This document shows positions 6,054 through 13,987 of a DNA stretch of 18,461 nucleotides, piece by piece. Made by a program: the position numbers and the translations under genes. The DNA is taken from the NCBI GenBank assembly GCA_966128725.1, contig CBHYLN010000102.1:1-18461 (forward strand), written 5' to 3'. The notes under the pieces were generated by a model, which made no database searches, was not told the origin of the DNA, and saw nothing but the letters and a program-made list of their open reading frames with translations. How positions within the stretch are numbered: position 1 is the first letter of the stretch; every line of letters starts with the position of its first letter. This stretch comes from JAFDZV01 sp966128725 (GTDB lineage: Bacteria > Bacteroidota > Ignavibacteria > OLB7).

Positions 6054-8690
6054 TTAACGGACCACCGTCAGATTCTGGATACGGATGCCCTTGGCACCAC
6101 TCAGGCGCAGGTAATACGTGCCGGCGGGCAGGCCCGCGGTGTTCAACGGGATGGTGGTTCCATCGGCCTTGAAGCGATCGCCGAACGAGCGTACCTCGCG
6201 GCCGGTTGCATCGGTCATCACCACCGTGAACGGTGTTCCGGCCTCGCCCTGAAGCGGAGCCACGAACACCGACACATCACCCGAAGCCGGGTTCGGCGTT
6301 ACGTTGAATCCGGTGATTGCCTCGCTCTGGCCCGGTACCGCGCTTGGCCCCACGATGTTGGCCAGCAGCCACACGGTGTCGCGGCGGTAGATCGTGAACC
6401 CGCTGGTTTCGATCTGATTGACCACCAGATACGCCTTCTTGTACCCGATCGTGGTATCGAACAGGGTAACCGGAAGATCATACGATTCACCCGGAGCCAG
6501 GTCGATTGCGTTGACGTTCACCGTGAAGGAGTTGGCGTTATCGCCCTCCAGATCGGCGATGACCTCCAACGTGTCGCTGCCGGAATTGTAGAAGAACTCC
6601 GTGAAGCTGGTGTCGTAGGAAATCTTCGGGCTGCGCTCCTTGAAGTTGACCGACAACTGCGACACCTTGAACGTCAGGCGTGGCCCAACCTTCGCGTTGC
6701 CGCGAAGCGTAAGCGTGTCGCGACCGCCGCCGCGCGAATTGCTGGTGACAATCATGTAGGCAACCTTGTCGCCGGTGGTTGTCGGGGCAAAGCGGAACGA
6801 GGCCGAGCGGCGAGCGTCACCGCTCTCGATTTCAAACGGGGCCGTGCCCTCGGTCATCTGGAACTCGAAGCGATCGGGGCCCACAATCTCGGTTTTGCTG
6901 GCGCGAAGCAGCGCCGTGCCGATGTTCGCGAACACCGTCTTCATCGTTGTATCCACCGTGCCGCCCACGCGGATCGAGCCGAAGTTGATCTCCTTCTTCC
7001 CACCGGCGACAATGCCCATCACCGGTTGCTTGGCAACGGCGAAGGCCTGCAGGGTCATCACCACCGGCGCATGAAGCGCGTTGTGCTTCAGCGTGAGCGT
7101 ACCGTCGGACGGTTCCTCCGTGGTGGACTCATAATGGATCTTCAGCGTCTTCGATTCGCCCGGCCGCAGCGTGAACGGTGCGGCTGGCTCCGAGATGGTC
7201 ATCGCGTCCATGTGCTTGCCGGCGATCGTCATCTCCGAAACCTCGATTTCCTGACGGCTGTTGTTCTGGAAGCAGGCTTCAAGCGTGGTGTCGATCGGCT
7301 TGTTCACTTCCGCATGGGGGAAGTAAATCACCATCGGGTTCACCGTAAGGCGGCGCGACAGCTCCACGCAGGGGCGTTGCAGCAGGATGTTCTTCAGGAA
7401 GGGAATGCCCTTGTCGTGGAACTTCAGCTCCGACTGCGAGCAATAGCTCATGATCGTGCCAAGGCTCTGCTGAATCTGCGACGGCGAGAAACAGTTGCCC
7501 TGCTCGGCGGCGGCGCAGCGGTCAACCTCGGGATTCCACGAGCAGGAATGTGTGTGCGGCGAGCCGAACACGTGGCCTGTTTCGTGGCAGATCACCTTCA
7601 TGTCCTGCTCGGGATTGGTGCGCGTGATCAGGCTGTAGGCAACCGCCGTGAGCTTGTTGCACAACACGTTCAGGAAGGCGATGCCGATCGGGTTCACCCA
7701 GGCCTTACCGCTGAACACGTGCGCGAAGGAGCGCTCCACCGTTGGGCGCGAACCGGCCCAGAAGGTGTTTGCCTGAAACAGCGCCGTTTCCATCGAGCTG
7801 GACTCGGTGTACGGATAGCCCTTCGATACGTCGCGCGTGTCCCAGATGTTCAGGTTGCTGATGGCGATCTGGCAGCTGAGGTCACGCTCGTAAATGGCGC
7901 TCATCTGGCCGATCATCTGCACCATGTAGTCCTCGGCCTGCTGGCGATTGCCGGCGAAGCGGTCGTTCAGGTACTCGTAGTCGGCATCGAACGCGCCCTT
8001 TACGGCGTAGAGAATCTCGCCGGCCTGCTGAAGCTGCGGCGAGGTTGGCTGCATCAGGCGCTCCATCTCCTTCTCCGACGGCATTGCCGCGCCCAGCGAT
8101 GGCATGTTGTGCTCATTCACGGCGCAGCCGGCGTCGTGTGCGTACACATCGGCCAGCGGATATGCCTGCGCCGCGATGCTGTTGCGGTTGGCCGGCACCG
8201 AGAGGTCCGTGGAGATCTGATAGGTCTTGTCATTTACCGTTACCGAACCGATCACGTCGTTGTCGCTGAACGAGAGGTAGGCCCAGCTCTTTTCCTGGCC
8301 GACCACGGTGCCGCGATACAGGCGCGTTGTTGTGGGCGGCAGGGCAACGACGCCTGCATTTGTTGTAACGGTGAGCTGTGCGCCGGGCTCGATCACCGTG
8401 AACTCGCGAAGATCGAGATCCACGCTAAGCCCACGCGACAGTGGCACCGATGCCAGACGCAGTTCGCCGTTGGTTGCAACCGTGCGGAACGTTGCCATGT
8501 CGACGGTCAGCGGAACGACATGCGCGGTACCAAGCAGGTGCCCGCCATCATCCTTCAGCTTGCGTTCCGACTGTGTGATAACAACGTGCCGAGCATTCTG
8601 CGCGATCGCGGTGACGGATACGGCCAACGCAAGCAAGAGCGTTGCCCATACCGTACGCAGACGAGGGTGAGTACGTATCGGACGGTTCAT
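6054..8690 (-). CDS. M12B-like (reprolysin-type) zinc metalloprotease, T9SS cargo
   Basis: The product is an 878-residue secreted metzincin protease. A signal peptide (1 to about 30) precedes an M12B-type propeptide that may include a cysteine switch at Cys189. The catalytic domain has HETGHVFGSPH (His369, Glu370, His373, His379) and a Met-turn, IMSYC (Met414). It is Cys-rich around the active site, as in related proteases. Two or three Ig-like domains of the ASH/choice-of-anchor-D kind follow (INFGSIRVGG, LSVNFKERSP). The last 80 residues are a clear T9SS type A sorting domain: NPASGDVSVFV, TDATGREVR, LPAGTYYLRLSG. The ATG at 8690 is chosen because it starts the signal peptide; an extension to a TTG at 8783 adds unlike sequence. 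No Shine-Dalgarno site is seen. It probably degrades extracellular protein or processes surface proteins. Confidence 0.92.
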   Translation of the reverse strand: MNRPIRTHPRLRTVWATLLLALAVSVTAIAQNARHVVITQSERKLKDDGGHLLGTAHVVPLTVDMATFRTVATNGELRLASVPLSRGLSVDLDLREFTVIEPGAQLTVTTNAGVVALPPTTTRLYRGTVVGQEKSWAYLSFSDNDVIGSVTVNDKTYQISTDLSVPANRNSIAAQAYPLADVYAHDAGCAVNEHNMPSLGAAMPSEKEMERLMQPTSPQLQQAGEILYAVKGAFDADYEYLNDRFAGNRQQAEDYMVQMIGQMSAIYERDLSCQIAISNLNIWDTRDVSKGYPYTESSSMETALFQANTFWAGSRPTVERSFAHVFSGKAWVNPIGIAFLNVLCNKLTAVAYSLITRTNPEQDMKVICHETGHVFGSPHTHSCSWNPEVDRCAAAEQGNCFSPSQIQQSLGTIMSYCSQSELKFHDKGIPFLKNILLQRPCVELSRRLTVNPMVIYFPHAEVNKPIDTTLEACFQNNSRQEIEVSEMTIAGKHMDAMTISEPAAPFTLRPGESKTLKIHYESTTEEPSDGTLTLKHNALHAPVVMTLQAFAVAKQPVMGIVAGGKKEINFGSIRVGGTVDTTMKTVFANIGTALLRASKTEIVGPDRFEFQMTEGTAPFEIESGDARRSASFRFAPTTTGDKVAYMIVTSNSRGGGRDTLTLRGNAKVGPRLTFKVSQLSVNFKERSPKISYDTSFTEFFYNSGSDTLEVIADLEGDNANSFTVNVNAIDLAPGESYDLPVTLFDTTIGYKKAYLVVNQIETSGFTIYRRDTVWLLANIVGPSAVPGQSEAITGFNVTPNPASGDVSVFVAPLQGEAGTPFTVVMTDATGREVRSFGDRFKADGTTIPLNTAGLPAGTYYLRLSGAKGIRIQNLTVVR

Positions 8691-8785
8691 GAGGGTAACG
8701 GTGTTTGATGAGTTATGGGTTTCTGTGCGACGAACCAACTCACATTCGTGCCGGAGAGATTTAGGGCAGGGCACGAAATACAAAC

Positions 8786-8816
8786 TGTAAAATTCACTTC
8801 ACGCGATGATTTTACA
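8786..8816 (-). promoter_or_regulatory. AT-rich inverted repeat upstream of the metalloprotease gene
   Basis: TGTAAAAT (8786-8793) and ATTTTACA (8809-8816) form a perfect 8-bp inverted repeat around a 15-base spacer in otherwise GC-rich DNA. It lies 96-126 bp upstream of the metalloprotease ATG and about 100 bp past the thiamine pyrophosphokinase stop. On the minus strand it is followed by GTTTGTATTTCG. It could be an operator for the protease gene or a weak terminator for the gene before it; the sequence does not decide. Within 8691-8914 I also see an A6 run (8860-8865) but no other clear signal. Confidence 0.45.
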
Positions 8817-8914
8817 ATGGAGAAATCGTAAACATGGGCGGTGGGTGGAGCGAAATCGCAAAAAACGCGCTGGTATACAGGAAACGTGGTGTTGGTGAAC
8901 TGGGGATGCCGGGC

Positions 8915-9553
8915 CTAAGAATTCGGGTAGTGAAAGACCGCCACCGCGCCCTCCTCGATAAGAACATCCAGACCATGGGTTGCCGAACGGTTGGAGGCAC
9001 CCTCGCGTATCCCGAACTCCAGGCGTTCGTGCCGTAATTCCCACTCCAGTCCCGAGGTTGTCAGCAGGGCGGTGGGGAGTGGGATCAGCGAAACCCGGTC
9101 ACCAGGTATCGTTTCCAGTCGGAGTCGCGTGCGGGTTATGTACCCAACCGAATGGTTATCGCGCAGGGTGATTGCCAGACGGTCGGCGTACCGGGCAAGA
9201 ATCGAGAAGTTGTTCAGCGCGTGGTCGGCCATGCCGCCGGAAGCCCCGATCACCGTCACCCGCTGTACTGCGCGTTCGGTCAGCCAATCCAGGGCCTTCT
9301 CCAGATCGTTCTGTTCCTGGCTTGGGCGATGAATCACCAGCACCCCTGCCTGTTCCAGCATCTCGCGATCGCCGGCAATCGAATCCAGATCGCCAACAAC
9401 TACCAGCGGTGTGCATGCCAGCCGGTGCAGTGCAAGGCCGGCGCTGTCGGCGGCCACGATCAGCGCATGGCGCGCCGCCAGTTGGCCAACCAGCCCGTCG
9501 GCGGGCAGCTCGCCGCCAAGCGCCAGCAGCGCGTTATCGGGATGGCGATCCAT
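8915..9553 (-). CDS. thiN: Thiamine pyrophosphokinase
   Basis: The product is 212 residues, the usual length for a bacterial thiamine pyrophosphokinase (EC 2.7.6.2). This enzyme moves pyrophosphate from ATP to thiamine to give thiamine diphosphate. The expected motifs are in order: AADSAG (34-39), VVGDLDS (52-58), QNDLEKAL (81-88), GASGGMADHALNN (103-115) for substrate and ATP binding, and GASN (185-188). The third motif is usually DxTDxEKAL; here Asn82 stands where Thr is common, a mild variation. The protein has no signal peptide and should be cytoplasmic. Its ATG shares one base with the stop of the DUF3891 gene (TGATG), so the two are probably translationally coupled. No thiamine biosynthesis gene or TPP riboswitch is visible, which would suit salvage of thiamine from outside. 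Confidence 0.93.
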   Translation of the reverse strand: MDRHPDNALLALGGELPADGLVGQLAARHALIVAADSAGLALHRLACTPLVVVGDLDSIAGDREMLEQAGVLVIHRPSQEQNDLEKALDWLTERAVQRVTVIGASGGMADHALNNFSILARYADRLAITLRDNHSVGYITRTRLRLETIPGDRVSLIPLPTALLTTSGLEWELRHERLEFGIREGASNRSATHGLDVLIEEGAVAVFHYPNS

Positions 9554-10281
9554 CAGCGATGTTTCCGCATGGGAACCAGGACAACGCGTGCCGCCTGTGG
9601 CGTTACCAGGTCGGCGGCAAGCTCCTCGTTGTTGGCGTATCCGCCGTCGCGCATCGGGTAGATCGGGAGCTGATATTCAAGCTCCTTGGAATCGAACGGG
9701 AACGGTTTGAACTGGAATTGTTCGCCCTCGCGGCGAAACTGAAAACCGGCATAACTCTCCGGTCGTTCGGCGCCAAGGGTGCCGTTTGTGCACCACGCCA
9801 GCGAAAACGAGTCGGCCATGCGCAGGAAGGAATAGGCATGCTCCAGGGCTGGATGGTCGATGCCGAGCTCCGTGCGCAGGCCCGCGCGCAACTGCGCGAA
9901 CTCCGTGAAGAACGCCTTCCAGGCCGGGTTGCGCTTCCGTGTGAGCTCGTACACCGAATACGCGTGATGCGCGATCAGCAGCGCAACGAATTTGTTGCGT
10001 TCAAGAAAGCGCCCGGTGGCGCGGCGCCACACCTCCAACGCCGTCTCGGGTGTTATCTGGTTGAATGGTATCGGAAGCCTGGTGGCGGGGTCAAGCGGAG
10101 GATGCTCCTCGTAGGCTTCCCAGCCGCAGTCGTGCTCGCGCGTGGCCAGCAGGATATCCTCGCGCTGTTCGGTATTGCCAAAGTTGTTGCTGGCCCAGTG
10201 CTCCAGAAGGAAGCAGGCAAACGCCGCGTGGTCGGGTTGCTTGATCGCGATTGTTCCTTCCGGAGCGTGTTGCAGTATCAT
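9553..10281 (-). CDS. DUF3891 family protein
   Basis: The product is 242 residues with no signal peptide and matches what I recall of DUF3891 proteins: an N-terminal QPDHAA, then REHDCGW, PFNQ and IAHHAYSVYEL. The function of the family is not known to me. The spacing of His18, His50-Asp51, His105-His106 and Asp157 in a mostly helical protein resembles the metal ligands of HD-domain phosphohydrolases; that is inference only. I chose the ATG at 10281. An alternative TTG at 10329 adds 16 residues that do not look like the family and would read through an inverted repeat. The gene ends in TGATG, sharing one base with the thiamine pyrophosphokinase start, which suggests a linked role. Confidence 0.82.
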   Translation of the reverse strand: MILQHAPEGTIAIKQPDHAAFACFLLEHWASNNFGNTEQREDILLATREHDCGWEAYEEHPPLDPATRLPIPFNQITPETALEVWRRATGRFLERNKFVALLIAHHAYSVYELTRKRNPAWKAFFTEFAQLRAGLRTELGIDHPALEHAYSFLRMADSFSLAWCTNGTLGAERPESYAGFQFRREGEQFQFKPFPFDSKELEYQLPIYPMRDGGYANNEELAADLVTPQAARVVLVPMRKHR

Positions 10282-10303
10282 GCCGGTGCACCTGTGGTTC
10301 GCG

Positions 10304-10340
10304 CGTGGCAACTGCGTGCTCTTGTGCAACAGTTGCCACG
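10304..10340. repeat. 11-bp perfect inverted repeat between FKBP and DUF3891 genes
   Basis: CGTGGCAACTG (10304-10314) and CAGTTGCCACG (10330-10340) are perfect complements around a 15-base loop. The repeat lies 23 bases before the DUF3891 ATG and 27 bases after the FKBP stop. Neither side has a T run, so an intrinsic terminator is uncertain; a transcript-end structure, attenuator or protein-binding site are all possible. Confidence 0.6.
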
Positions 10341-10356
10341 GGCGACAATCTTGCCC

Positions 10357-10379
10357 GGCGGTTGAATTACTTAACCGCC
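10357..10379 (-). repeat. Hairpin across the FKBP stop codon
   Basis: GGCGGTT (10357-10363) pairs with AACCGCC (10373-10379) around a 9-base loop that contains the TAA stop of the FKBP gene. No T tract follows. It may protect the 3' end of the message or act with the larger inverted repeat nearby. Confidence 0.45.
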
Positions 10380-10927
10380 AGGACGTGAACGTCGAAAATC
10401 AGCGTGGCATTCGGCGGGATCGGACCCGTGCCGCGCGACCCGTAGGCCTGATCCGGGGGGATGATCAAACGCCGGCGACCGCCAACACGCATGTTGGTTG
10501 TCAGGCCGTCGTCCCAGCCGCGGATCACCTGGCCCTTGCCAACAACGAACTCCAACGGTTCAAACGGGTAGCCGCCGCGATCGAACCACTTGCTCCGTTC
10601 GGCGTCGCTGGCATCGGCCGGGAATGGCCGGCCGGCCGGATCGTGTTTGCGGCCAACGCTTTCTATTGACGTATCGAACAGCGTTCCATTGGTCAGATAG
10701 CCCGCGTAATCAACGCGCACGGTCACGCCGGGCGTCACTTCCACCCCCGAGCCTTCCTCGTAATCGATGTAACGCAGCCCGCTCATCGTGGTTATCGTGT
10801 CGTAGCTGACGGGTGCGGTCGTCGATTTCGACGACCCGCAGCCCGCGGCGCCAAGGATGATTGCCCCCGTGGCGCATACGGCAAGGCCATGCATGATACG
10901 CGTGGACAGGATTCGTGTAGATATCAT
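10367..10927 (-). CDS. FKBP-type peptidyl-prolyl isomerase lipoprotein
   Basis: The product is a 186-residue predicted lipoprotein. The signal segment ends GAAGC with Cys30 as the likely lipidated residue, followed by one FKBP domain (about 45-186). FKBP landmarks are VRVDYAGYLTNGTLFDTS (Tyr74, Phe84, Asp85), VIRGWDDGL (Val134, Ile135, Trp138), AYGSRG (Tyr162) and LIFDVHVL (Phe178). An insertion at about 91-124, rich in Pro, Asp and Arg, separates the FDTS segment from the active-site helix. It should speed prolyl isomerisation in periplasmic proteins. The start at 10927 is preferred, with 10894 (MHGLAV) possible; neither has a Shine-Dalgarno site. The ORF is open back to 11032, but that part does not look like a signal peptide. 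It follows lptD after 147 bp. Confidence 0.9.
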   Translation of the reverse strand: MISTRILSTRIMHGLAVCATGAIILGAAGCGSSKSTTAPVSYDTITTMSGLRYIDYEEGSGVEVTPGVTVRVDYAGYLTNGTLFDTSIESVGRKHDPAGRPFPADASDAERSKWFDRGGYPFEPLEFVVGKGQVIRGWDDGLTTNMRVGGRRRLIIPPDQAYGSRGTGPIPPNATLIFDVHVLAVK

Positions 10928-10997
10928 GTTGATTGCGTGATTGTGGGATCCCGGCGCACCACACGTTGCGCAGGCAACGGGCGGTACAGCCGATCCG

Positions 10998-11024
10998 ATA
11001 ATATAGCTCGGCAACCGGTTGCCG
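10998..11024 (-). promoter_or_regulatory. 16-bp palindrome beside a -10-like box upstream of the FKBP gene
   Basis: CGGCAACCGGTTGCCG (11009-11024) is a perfect 16-bp palindrome. On the minus strand it is followed three bases later by TATATTAT (11005-10998), a good -10-like box about 70 bp before the FKBP ATG. No -35 match is evident, and the palindrome would sit in the spacer and -35 area, as an operator often does. It could also end the lptD transcript, since the LptD stop is at 11075. A smaller hairpin, CGTTGC with GCAACG (10964-10979), lies downstream in the leader. Confidence 0.45.
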
Positions 11025-11074
11025 TCATGCATTCGTTGTTTGCTTCCGCGTGCGGCGGAGACATCCAGCCGGCA

Positions 11075-13816
11075 TTATTCGTAGGAGTAGCCCCGGCTAT
11101 CGTATTTCACATCCTGCAACTGCGGGGCCTTCAGGCCGATGCGGAAGTAGTAGCCGCGGGCCGTTCCGCTCGGGTTCCAGTCGAACCGCATCTCCCAGCA
11201 ATGCAGGTCCTTGGCCAGGCCAATCGATCCGGTGCCGAACGCGCCGCTCAGCACATCGTACGAGGCGCTGCTGGTAATCCGCGTGGTTGGCGTCAGCGAG
11301 AACGAGAACCCGGCGTTCAGGTTCAGCGCGGGGGTAAGCTGGTTGGTGCTGGAGCGGAACAGCGTATAGCTGCCGCTGAGCGCAACATTCCACGGAAGGC
11401 GGAACGCGGCGTCGCCCTCGACATGTTCGCCGAAGAACGCGCTGTCGTTGAACACCACCTGGCTGAAGTCGAACCGTTCGCGCCGCGCCGCCGCCGAGTC
11501 CGACACACCTGAGCCCGCGGCGCCGGTTGTAAATCCCTGATCGCCGAAGCTGGTGGAGAACGTAATGCCCGCGCTTTGCACGCGCGCAATCCCGCTGCCG
11601 GTTTGCAGCATCACCTTCGGCCGGCGTCGGCCAAGCGAATCGGCCTCGTACAGATCGAACGATGCGTTGCCGCTCAGATAACCGATGGTGCCAAGATCCG
11701 TATTGGCCGTGGCTGTTACCGAGCCCCACTTGTATTCCGCGGCCGCTGCGTTGTACGAGGTGGAGAGCGTCAGCGAAAGCAGCTTCACCTTCTTATCCTC
11801 CAGCGTATCGCCCTGGGCAATCTTGGCCTCGAACTCGTTGCGCAGCGTGATGCTCAGGCTTTGCTGTTCGCCGACACCCGGCACCGAGGCGATCGACGCA
11901 TCCTTCTCGAAGATCGAATACTTCTGCACCGAATTGGTAACCGGGTTGAAGAACTCGTCGTACATGCCGTACTTGCGAGCGCTGAAGTCCGGCGAATACG
12001 ATGCCGAGATGCTTGGCGAAAACGTATGCCGGATGGCGTTGATGCCGAACACACGGGGCTGCATGATGCCGTACAGGCTTGTGGAGACGCTGACGCCCGT
12101 GCTGTACGAGAACGCATGGTAAAACCCGTTGAACTCGCGTACGGCGATGGTGTCGCCGTCGGCGCTTTTGCTGATACGCCGGGCGAACAGGCTGCCTGAA
12201 TACGAGAAGAAGGGCGAAATACTCACCGGCCCGAATCGCGGCGTGAAGCTGATCGATGGCCGGTACGACAGGCCGCCATGGAACTCGTTGATGCGGAAAC
12301 TGCCGTCGGGAAGCGTATCGCTTTGCACGCGTTCAACAGCCCCACCAAAACTGAAGCCCAGCGAAAGGTTGTCCATGAACCCCGTTCCGGTGCTGCTGGA
12401 AAACGGGATGATCGTGGGGAAGCTCACCGATACCGGCACGCGCTGCGTAAGATCGCGGGTTACCAGCGATTGATCGCGATGGTAGCCAACCGAGAACTGG
12501 TGGCCTGCGGCGGTCGACGTGGAGAACGACAGGTCCGACGTTACCGACGTGCGCGTATAGTCATCAAGCCCCTCGCCGGCCAGCGCCTGCGTGGTGGAGT
12601 TCCGGATGGCATTCAACGACGAAAAGAACACGTTGCCGCCAATGTGACCCCGCTTGCCAACGGGCATCTGCAAGCGGCCGTCGATGATATAGTTCGTATT
12701 GAACGGATCATCGGGATCGTTGCGCGTGCGGCCGTAGGTCAGGTTCAGGTCGGCCTGATCAAACAGGCCGCGAACGCGAAGGCGCGTCTGGTTGCGCAGG
12801 GTGAACCCGCCCTTGGAATACAGGTCGGCGTCGAGCTTGTCGTCCACATAATCGCTGAACGGCACAAAGAGCCCCAGATGCTCCAGCGTCAATCCTCTCG
12901 ACGCGGTCTGGCTGAAGCTGGGGATGATGATGCCGCCCTGCCGACCGCCATGGCTTGGGAAGTACACGCCAAACGGCAGGTACAGCACCGGAACATCGGC
13001 GATGTTCAGCACCACCTGATCGGCGAACACACGGTCGCCGGTGATGACCTTCATCCGAGGCGACGAAAAGAAGTAATGCGGATGCGGCGCATCACACGTG
13101 GTGTACCGCCCGTCCTGCACGAAATACGTGCCCTGCGCCACCTGCTTGATTCGTTCGCCGTAGTAGAAGCCGTCGCCCATCTTGGTTTCGGCCGCGCCAA
13201 GCGTGCCACGCTTGGTTTTGAAGTTGTAGGTGAGCGTGTTCGCCGTCAACTCCTGCGTGCCATCGCGGAGCAGCGGCACATCGGAATACTTCTTCGTTGC
13301 CGAATCAAACGCCGCCGTGGCATACAGCTCGGAGCGGTCGAAGTCCATGCGGATATAATCGGCTGTAAGCTTCTGGGGCGGTTTGTCCAGCTCGGCCTTT
13401 CGATACAGGTGGATGCGGCGGGCCTTCAGATCCACCACGATCCGTTCGCGTGCAACGCCGGTTACCATGGTGTCCACCCCGGAGCTGCCCGCGCCAACGG
13501 CCAGCGAGTCGGTGCCAACCGAGTCCACCCGCAAGCGCGTGTCGACCGAATCCGCCCGCAGGGAGTCCGATGTTGTGGAGTCAGCCACGGCGGGCTTTAC
13601 CAGCGGCGAGTCAACATTGCGGCGTGTTGTGTCGGCCGGGGTGCGCTTGCCGCGACGTGTTGCCGGCGCGGCCGGTTTCGTGCGCGTTGAATCGGCCGGG
13701 CGCTTTACGCTTGGTGTTCGCCCCTGGGCATGCGCAACCGTGCTCGCGCCCGTGATACAGGCGAGCAGCAGGAGGATGCCCAGAAAAAGCGCTACCGATG
13801 TCTTCATAACAAACAT
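11075..13816 (-). CDS. lptD: LPS-assembly outer membrane protein LptD (OstA-like)
   Basis: The product is 913 residues and would insert lipopolysaccharide into the outer leaflet of the outer membrane. A signal peptide (1 to about 31, ending AHAQG) leads to a Ser/Asp/Arg-rich linker with repeated ADSVD-like units (about 35-105). An OstA/LptA-like jellyroll follows, with YTTCDAPHPHYFF (Cys241) and VPVLYLPFGVYFPS (275-287), both typical of LptD. The remainder, with many alternating strands, is the barrel. Apart from the signal peptide only two cysteines occur, Cys241 and Cys873 (LHCWEMR), which could form one disulfide joining jellyroll and barrel. The start at 13816 or MKTS at 13807 are both possible; no Shine-Dalgarno site is seen. 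Together with the DUF4292 and TPR genes upstream it forms an outer-membrane biogenesis cluster. Confidence 0.88.
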   Translation of the reverse strand: MFVMKTSVALFLGILLLLACITGASTVAHAQGRTPSVKRPADSTRTKPAAPATRRGKRTPADTTRRNVDSPLVKPAVADSTTSDSLRADSVDTRLRVDSVGTDSLAVGAGSSGVDTMVTGVARERIVVDLKARRIHLYRKAELDKPPQKLTADYIRMDFDRSELYATAAFDSATKKYSDVPLLRDGTQELTANTLTYNFKTKRGTLGAAETKMGDGFYYGERIKQVAQGTYFVQDGRYTTCDAPHPHYFFSSPRMKVITGDRVFADQVVLNIADVPVLYLPFGVYFPSHGGRQGGIIIPSFSQTASRGLTLEHLGLFVPFSDYVDDKLDADLYSKGGFTLRNQTRLRVRGLFDQADLNLTYGRTRNDPDDPFNTNYIIDGRLQMPVGKRGHIGGNVFFSSLNAIRNSTTQALAGEGLDDYTRTSVTSDLSFSTSTAAGHQFSVGYHRDQSLVTRDLTQRVPVSVSFPTIIPFSSSTGTGFMDNLSLGFSFGGAVERVQSDTLPDGSFRINEFHGGLSYRPSISFTPRFGPVSISPFFSYSGSLFARRISKSADGDTIAVREFNGFYHAFSYSTGVSVSTSLYGIMQPRVFGINAIRHTFSPSISASYSPDFSARKYGMYDEFFNPVTNSVQKYSIFEKDASIASVPGVGEQQSLSITLRNEFEAKIAQGDTLEDKKVKLLSLTLSTSYNAAAAEYKWGSVTATANTDLGTIGYLSGNASFDLYEADSLGRRRPKVMLQTGSGIARVQSAGITFSTSFGDQGFTTGAAGSGVSDSAAARRERFDFSQVVFNDSAFFGEHVEGDAAFRLPWNVALSGSYTLFRSSTNQLTPALNLNAGFSFSLTPTTRITSSASYDVLSGAFGTGSIGLAKDLHCWEMRFDWNPSGTARGYYFRIGLKAPQLQDVKYDSRGYSYE

Positions 13817-13987
13817 TCAGCCGCAACGAGATGCACGCGATCGATCGGTGCACGTCCGTTGATGTCCGTTCCGCCGAACGGCAACGCGCCCACGGTGGCC
13901 TTGCACCGGGGCGCGCATGATTCAAGGCGTGGAGGGGCAGGCGCAATAGCCCATGCAGGGAGCAACAGGCAACGCCGGCCCGATTCG
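13817..13987 (-). other. Spacer between DUF4292 gene and lptD
   Basis: These 171 bp hold no gene I can support. One 6-bp hairpin, CCGTTC (13866-13871) with GAACGG (13876-13881), is present without a T tract. The gap is long enough for an lptD promoter, but I do not recognise one. Confidence 0.4.

Noticed and set aside
6051..8708. An 885-codon plus-strand ORF covering nearly the whole metalloprotease gene
   Set aside because: It is antisense to a gene with a signal peptide, zinc site and sorting domain. Its translation is rich in His and Arg and matches no family; it arises from GC-rich codon use.
8691..8783. N-terminal extension of the metalloprotease to a TTG at 8783
   Set aside because: The added 31 residues are polar, precede a complete signal peptide and have no ribosome binding site.
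9172..10365. A 397-codon plus-strand ORF across the thiamine pyrophosphokinase and DUF3891 genes
   Set aside because: It spans two well-supported minus-strand genes and their junction, with Arg/Pro-rich low-quality sequence.
12278..13690. A 470-codon plus-strand ORF within lptD
   Set aside because: It is antisense to clear LptD motifs and has no recognisable domain.
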